6,808 nt of DNA from an uncultured Oscillospiraceae bacterium (lineage in GTDB: Bacteria; Bacillota; Clostridia; Oscillospirales; Acutalibacteraceae). Position numbers and translations under genes: made by a program. Below are positions 5,554 through 6,808 of this stretch, piece by piece (position 1 is the stretch's first letter; every line of letters begins with the position of its first letter). The DNA lies in NCBI GenBank assembly GCA_900549155.1, contig URNF01000113.1, positions 1 to 6,808 on the forward strand. Reading direction: 5' to 3'. The notes under the pieces were generated by a model. It made no database searches. It was not told where the DNA came from and worked only from the letters and a program-made list of their open reading frames with translations.

Positions 5554-6242
5554 TGACGGGACGGGTGAACGCGCTGCAAAGTCTCGGCACGCTGGACGGA
5601 CCGGGGGTGCGGTTCGTGGTGTTTTTGCAGGGGTGTCCGCTGCGCTGCGCCTGCTGCCACAATCCCGAAACATGGGAGAAAGACGGCGGCACACCGTATA
5701 CGCCGGAAGAGCTGCTTGAAAAGGTGCTGCGCTTTCGCGGCTATTTCGGGGAAAACGGCGGGGTGACGCTGTCGGGCGGCGAGCCGCTTTGGCAGCGCGA
5801 TTTTGCGGCAGCGTTTTTCCGCCTGTGCCGCGAAAACGGGATCGGCACCTGCCTGGACACGTCGGGCTGTCTGCCCGGCGGCGAGGTGCTGGAATATACA
5901 GACTATTGCCTTTTGGACATCAAGTATACAAACGATGCGGACTATCGCCGCTTTGTCGGCTGCGGCATGGACGCGCCGTTTGGCTTTCTTGACGAGCTGG
6001 ACGCACGGCACATTCCGACCCGCCTGCGGCAGGTCGTCATTCCCACCGTCAACGACACGGCGGAAAACGCGCGGGCGCTCGCCGCCCTTGCCGCCGCGCA
6101 CCCCTGCGTGCGGGAAACGGAGCTTTTGCCGTTTCGCAAGCTGTGTGGGGAAAAATATACACGCCTCGGCATCACCTTTCCCTTTGCCGATCTGCCCGAG
6201 CCGACGGCGGAAAAGATGGAACAACTGAAAGCGCTGCTGTGA
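5553..6242 (+). CDS. pflA: pyruvate formate-lyase-activating enzyme, radical SAM protein
   Basis: PflA uses S-adenosylmethionine and a [4Fe-4S] cluster to generate the glycyl radical on PflB (Gly715 here). The 229-aa product has the radical-SAM cluster motif CxxxCxxC at C28, C32 and C35 (GCPLRCACCHNP), with an extra Cys at 34. It also has the GGEP SAM-binding loop (75-78, within GGVTLSGGEPLW). Segments LLDIKYTN, RQVVIPTVND and LLPFRKLCGEKYTRLG are typical of PFL activases. The length is close to E. coli PflA (246 aa). ATG 5553 overlaps the pflB stop by one base (TGATG), and GAGG (5542-5545) inside pflB lies 7 nt upstream, so the pair is translationally coupled. A GTG at 5550 is in frame but gives worse spacing. 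The last 14 bases of the gene (6229-6242), including the stop, form the left arm of a hairpin. Confidence 0.96.
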   Translation: MTGRVNALQSLGTLDGPGVRFVVFLQGCPLRCACCHNPETWEKDGGTPYTPEELLEKVLRFRGYFGENGGVTLSGGEPLWQRDFAAAFFRLCRENGIGTCLDTSGCLPGGEVLEYTDYCLLDIKYTNDADYRRFVGCGMDAPFGFLDELDARHIPTRLRQVVIPTVNDTAENARALAALAAAHPCVRETELLPFRKLCGEKYTRLGITFPFADLPEPTAEKMEQLKALL

Positions 6243-6259
6243 TCCTCACAGCAGCGCTT
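6229..6259 (+). repeat. first copy of the pflA-end stem-loop, lacking a T-tail
   Basis: A perfect 14-bp stem (6229-6242 with 6246-6259) encloses a 3-nt loop (TCC). Its left arm is the end of pflA including the TGA stop. It is followed by AGACTGTC rather than a T-run, so it should be a poor terminator on its own. Bases 6232-6259 recur exactly at 6487-6514. Confidence 0.85.
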
Positions 6260-6332
6260 AGACTGTCAAAAAAGTCCGCAGGACGCAAAAGCGTATTTAC
6301 GCGAAAAGATGTCTGCAAAAGTTTCAGCAAAC

Positions 6333-6366
6333 AAAAAGGAGCGTTTCCTTGAAACGCTCGCTTTTG
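6333..6366 (+). terminator. candidate intrinsic terminator within the intergenic insert
   Basis: A 9-bp perfect stem GAGCGTTTC (6339-6347) / GAAACGCTC (6351-6359) has a CTT loop. Outside it an A-run (AAAAAG, 6333-6338) faces GCTTTT (6360-6365), extending the stem past a one-base bulge. It could stop pflBA readthrough. Confidence 0.6.
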
Positions 6367-6377
6367 CTGTCTGCGTC

Positions 6378-6420
6378 AACCGCCCCCTGCCATATACAAA
6401 ATATGCCGACGGGGGCGGTT
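6378..6420. repeat. long hairpin, 10-bp perfect outer stem
   Basis: AACCGCCCCC (6378-6387) pairs perfectly with GGGGGCGGTT (6411-6420). Within the 23-nt interior CATAT (6391-6395) pairs with ATATG (6401-6405) around ACAAA. It is followed by only two T before CC, so it is a poor terminator. A structured RNA or a repeat-element core are alternatives. Confidence 0.6.
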
Positions 6421-6453
6421 TCCTTGCCCCTGCGGTTTTTAGACAGCCTTACA

Positions 6454-6482
6454 GCGTGTCAAAAAACAAGTTTTTGATACGC
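6454..6482. repeat. 12-bp hairpin with A/T-rich top
   Basis: Bases 6454-6465 (GCGTGTCAAAAA) pair with 6471-6482 (TTTTTGATACGC), with one G-T wobble (6458 with 6478) and a 5-nt loop. The TGTCAAAAA arm echoes 6264-6273, hinting at related repeat ends. Confidence 0.6.
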
Positions 6483-6486
6483 CGAA

Positions 6487-6519
6487 CGCTGCTGTGATCC
6501 TCACAGCAGCGCTTTTTTT
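6487..6519 (+). terminator. second copy of the pflA-end stem-loop, with T-tail
   Basis: An 11-bp stem (6487-6497 with 6501-6511) has a TCC loop and leads into seven T (6513-6519), the form of a proper intrinsic terminator. The first 28 bases are identical to 6232-6259. Because this copy carries the T-run, it is probably the original pflBA terminator, now separated from the gene by 227 bp. Confidence 0.85.
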
Positions 6520-6554
6520 GACAATACCCCTCAGACGACGCTTTGCGTTGCCGA

Positions 6555-6583
6555 CTCCCTTTATGGAAAAAAGGGAGCCTTTT
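6555..6583 (+). terminator. weak intrinsic terminator between convergent genes
   Basis: CTCCCTTT (6555-6562) pairs with AAAGGGAG (6570-6577) around a 7-nt loop, followed by CCTTTT on the plus strand. It lies 17 nt beyond the stop codon of the minus-strand SDR gene. There it could also act for that gene, although no T-run follows on the minus strand. Confidence 0.5.
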
Positions 6584-6599
6584 GGGTGCGGATTTGTAG

Positions 6600-6808
6600 T
6601 TATTGCACACTTTTTCCGCCGTCGACGAAGATGCTTTGTCCGGTGATATAGCGCCCCGCGTCGGAGCAGAGCAGGCGAACGATGCCGGTGCAGTCCTCGG
6701 GCTTGCCGTAGAAGCCGAGGGGGATGCTGTTTGTCACCTGTTCGGCATAGGCGGGGTCGGCGAGCGCCTTTATGTTGCGATCGGTGTAGATAACGCCGGG
6801 GGCGACGT
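6600..6808 (-). CDS. short-chain dehydrogenase/reductase (SDR), C-terminal part only
   Basis: The last 68 residues of an NAD(P)-dependent SDR are present; the gene continues beyond the right edge. The stop is TAA at 6600-6602 (minus). VAPGVIYTD at the start of the visible part matches the family block after the catalytic Tyr/Lys (VxPGxxxTD in FabG-like enzymes). Then come IPLGFYGKPEDCTGIVRLLCSDAGRYITGQSIFVDGGKSVQ, the standard SDR C-terminus, with PLG..G.PED, the helix before YITGQ, and the final VDGG. The catalytic tetrad and the nucleotide-binding TGxxxGxG motif lie outside the window, so substrate and exact class cannot be given. The gene is convergent with pflBA and separated from it by the hairpin-rich segment. 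Confidence 0.92.
   Translation of the reverse strand, partial: VAPGVIYTDRNIKALADPAYAEQVTNSIPLGFYGKPEDCTGIVRLLCSDAGRYITGQSIFVDGGKSVQ

Larger units (their letters stand above)
6243..6599. other. gene-free, hairpin-rich intergenic segment between pflA and the SDR gene
   Basis: No coding sequence is supported here; the short open frames lack ribosome binding sites and cross the hairpins. The stretch holds two exact 28-nt direct repeats (6232-6259, 6487-6514) around 227 bp. Within it are several hairpins: GCGTA/TACGC (6291-6302), GAGCGTTTC/GAAACGCTC (6339-6359), AACCGCCCCC/GGGGGCGGTT (6378-6420) and a 12-bp stem at 6454-6482 with one wobble. TGTCAAAAAA (6264-6273) recurs inverted at 6514-6523. 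This looks like a repeat-type insertion or several stacked terminator hairpins. Confidence 0.7.

Noticed and set aside
5110..6224. Minus-strand frames opposite the end of pflB and pflA (5110-5694 and 5475-6224)
   Set aside because: They are antisense to conserved enzymes with clear catalytic motifs and resemble no family; typical GC-codon shadows.
6143..6497. Short plus-strand frames at 6143-6352 and 6309-6497
   Set aside because: They run across pflA in the wrong frame and through hairpins and repeats, with no family resemblance.
6232..6514. CRISPR-like array from the 28-nt repeats
   Set aside because: There are only two copies, 255 bp apart, and each is itself a terminator hairpin that includes coding sequence; no spacer-sized periodicity.

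Overview
The window looks like chromosomal DNA of an anaerobic, moderately high-GC member of the Bacillota, probably a gut-type clostridium. Evidence: strong GGAGG-type ribosome binding sites, compact intrinsic terminators, and an oxygen-sensitive pyruvate formate-lyase pair in GC-rich codons. One line of pflB (4561-4620) is 35/60 GC by hand count. The organism assignment is inference.

Layout, left to right. (1) 65-91: terminator. (2) 99-420, minus: remnant of an sn-glycerol-1-phosphate dehydrogenase-like gene; 65 N-terminal codons end in a stop, then a coding-looking tail follows in another frame. (3) 421-586: divergent control region with repeated TGCGCAA words. (4) 587-1282, plus: DeoR-family repressor, closed by a 14-bp-stem terminator. 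(5) 1342-3163: an AT-richer island (line 2461-2520 is 19/60 GC) holding a divergent three-gene unit. A 5-TM protein with a predicted outside domain and an unrecognised 202-aa protein form a minus-strand operon; a 66-aa XRE/Cro repressor is divergent. Between them is a perfect consensus promoter (TTGACA, 17 bp, TATAAT) whose spacer is filled by a perfect 20-bp palindrome. (6) 3167-3209: strong terminator. (7) 3271-6242, plus: pflB-pflA operon with its own near-consensus promoter. (8) 6243-6599: no gene; hairpin-rich segment flanked by two exact 28-nt copies of the pflA-end stem-loop. (9) 6600-6808, minus: C-terminus of a short-chain dehydrogenase/reductase that continues past the window.

How the parts work together. 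PflA is the radical-SAM activase that puts the glycyl radical on PflB; PflB converts pyruvate and CoA to acetyl-CoA and formate. They are translationally coupled. The DeoR-type gene probably controls itself and the now-decayed divergent gene. The XRE/membrane/unknown unit is bounded by terminators and has its own shared operator, so it looks like a self-contained accessory cassette. Its function cannot be read from sequence alone, and it is the best candidate here for something undescribed.
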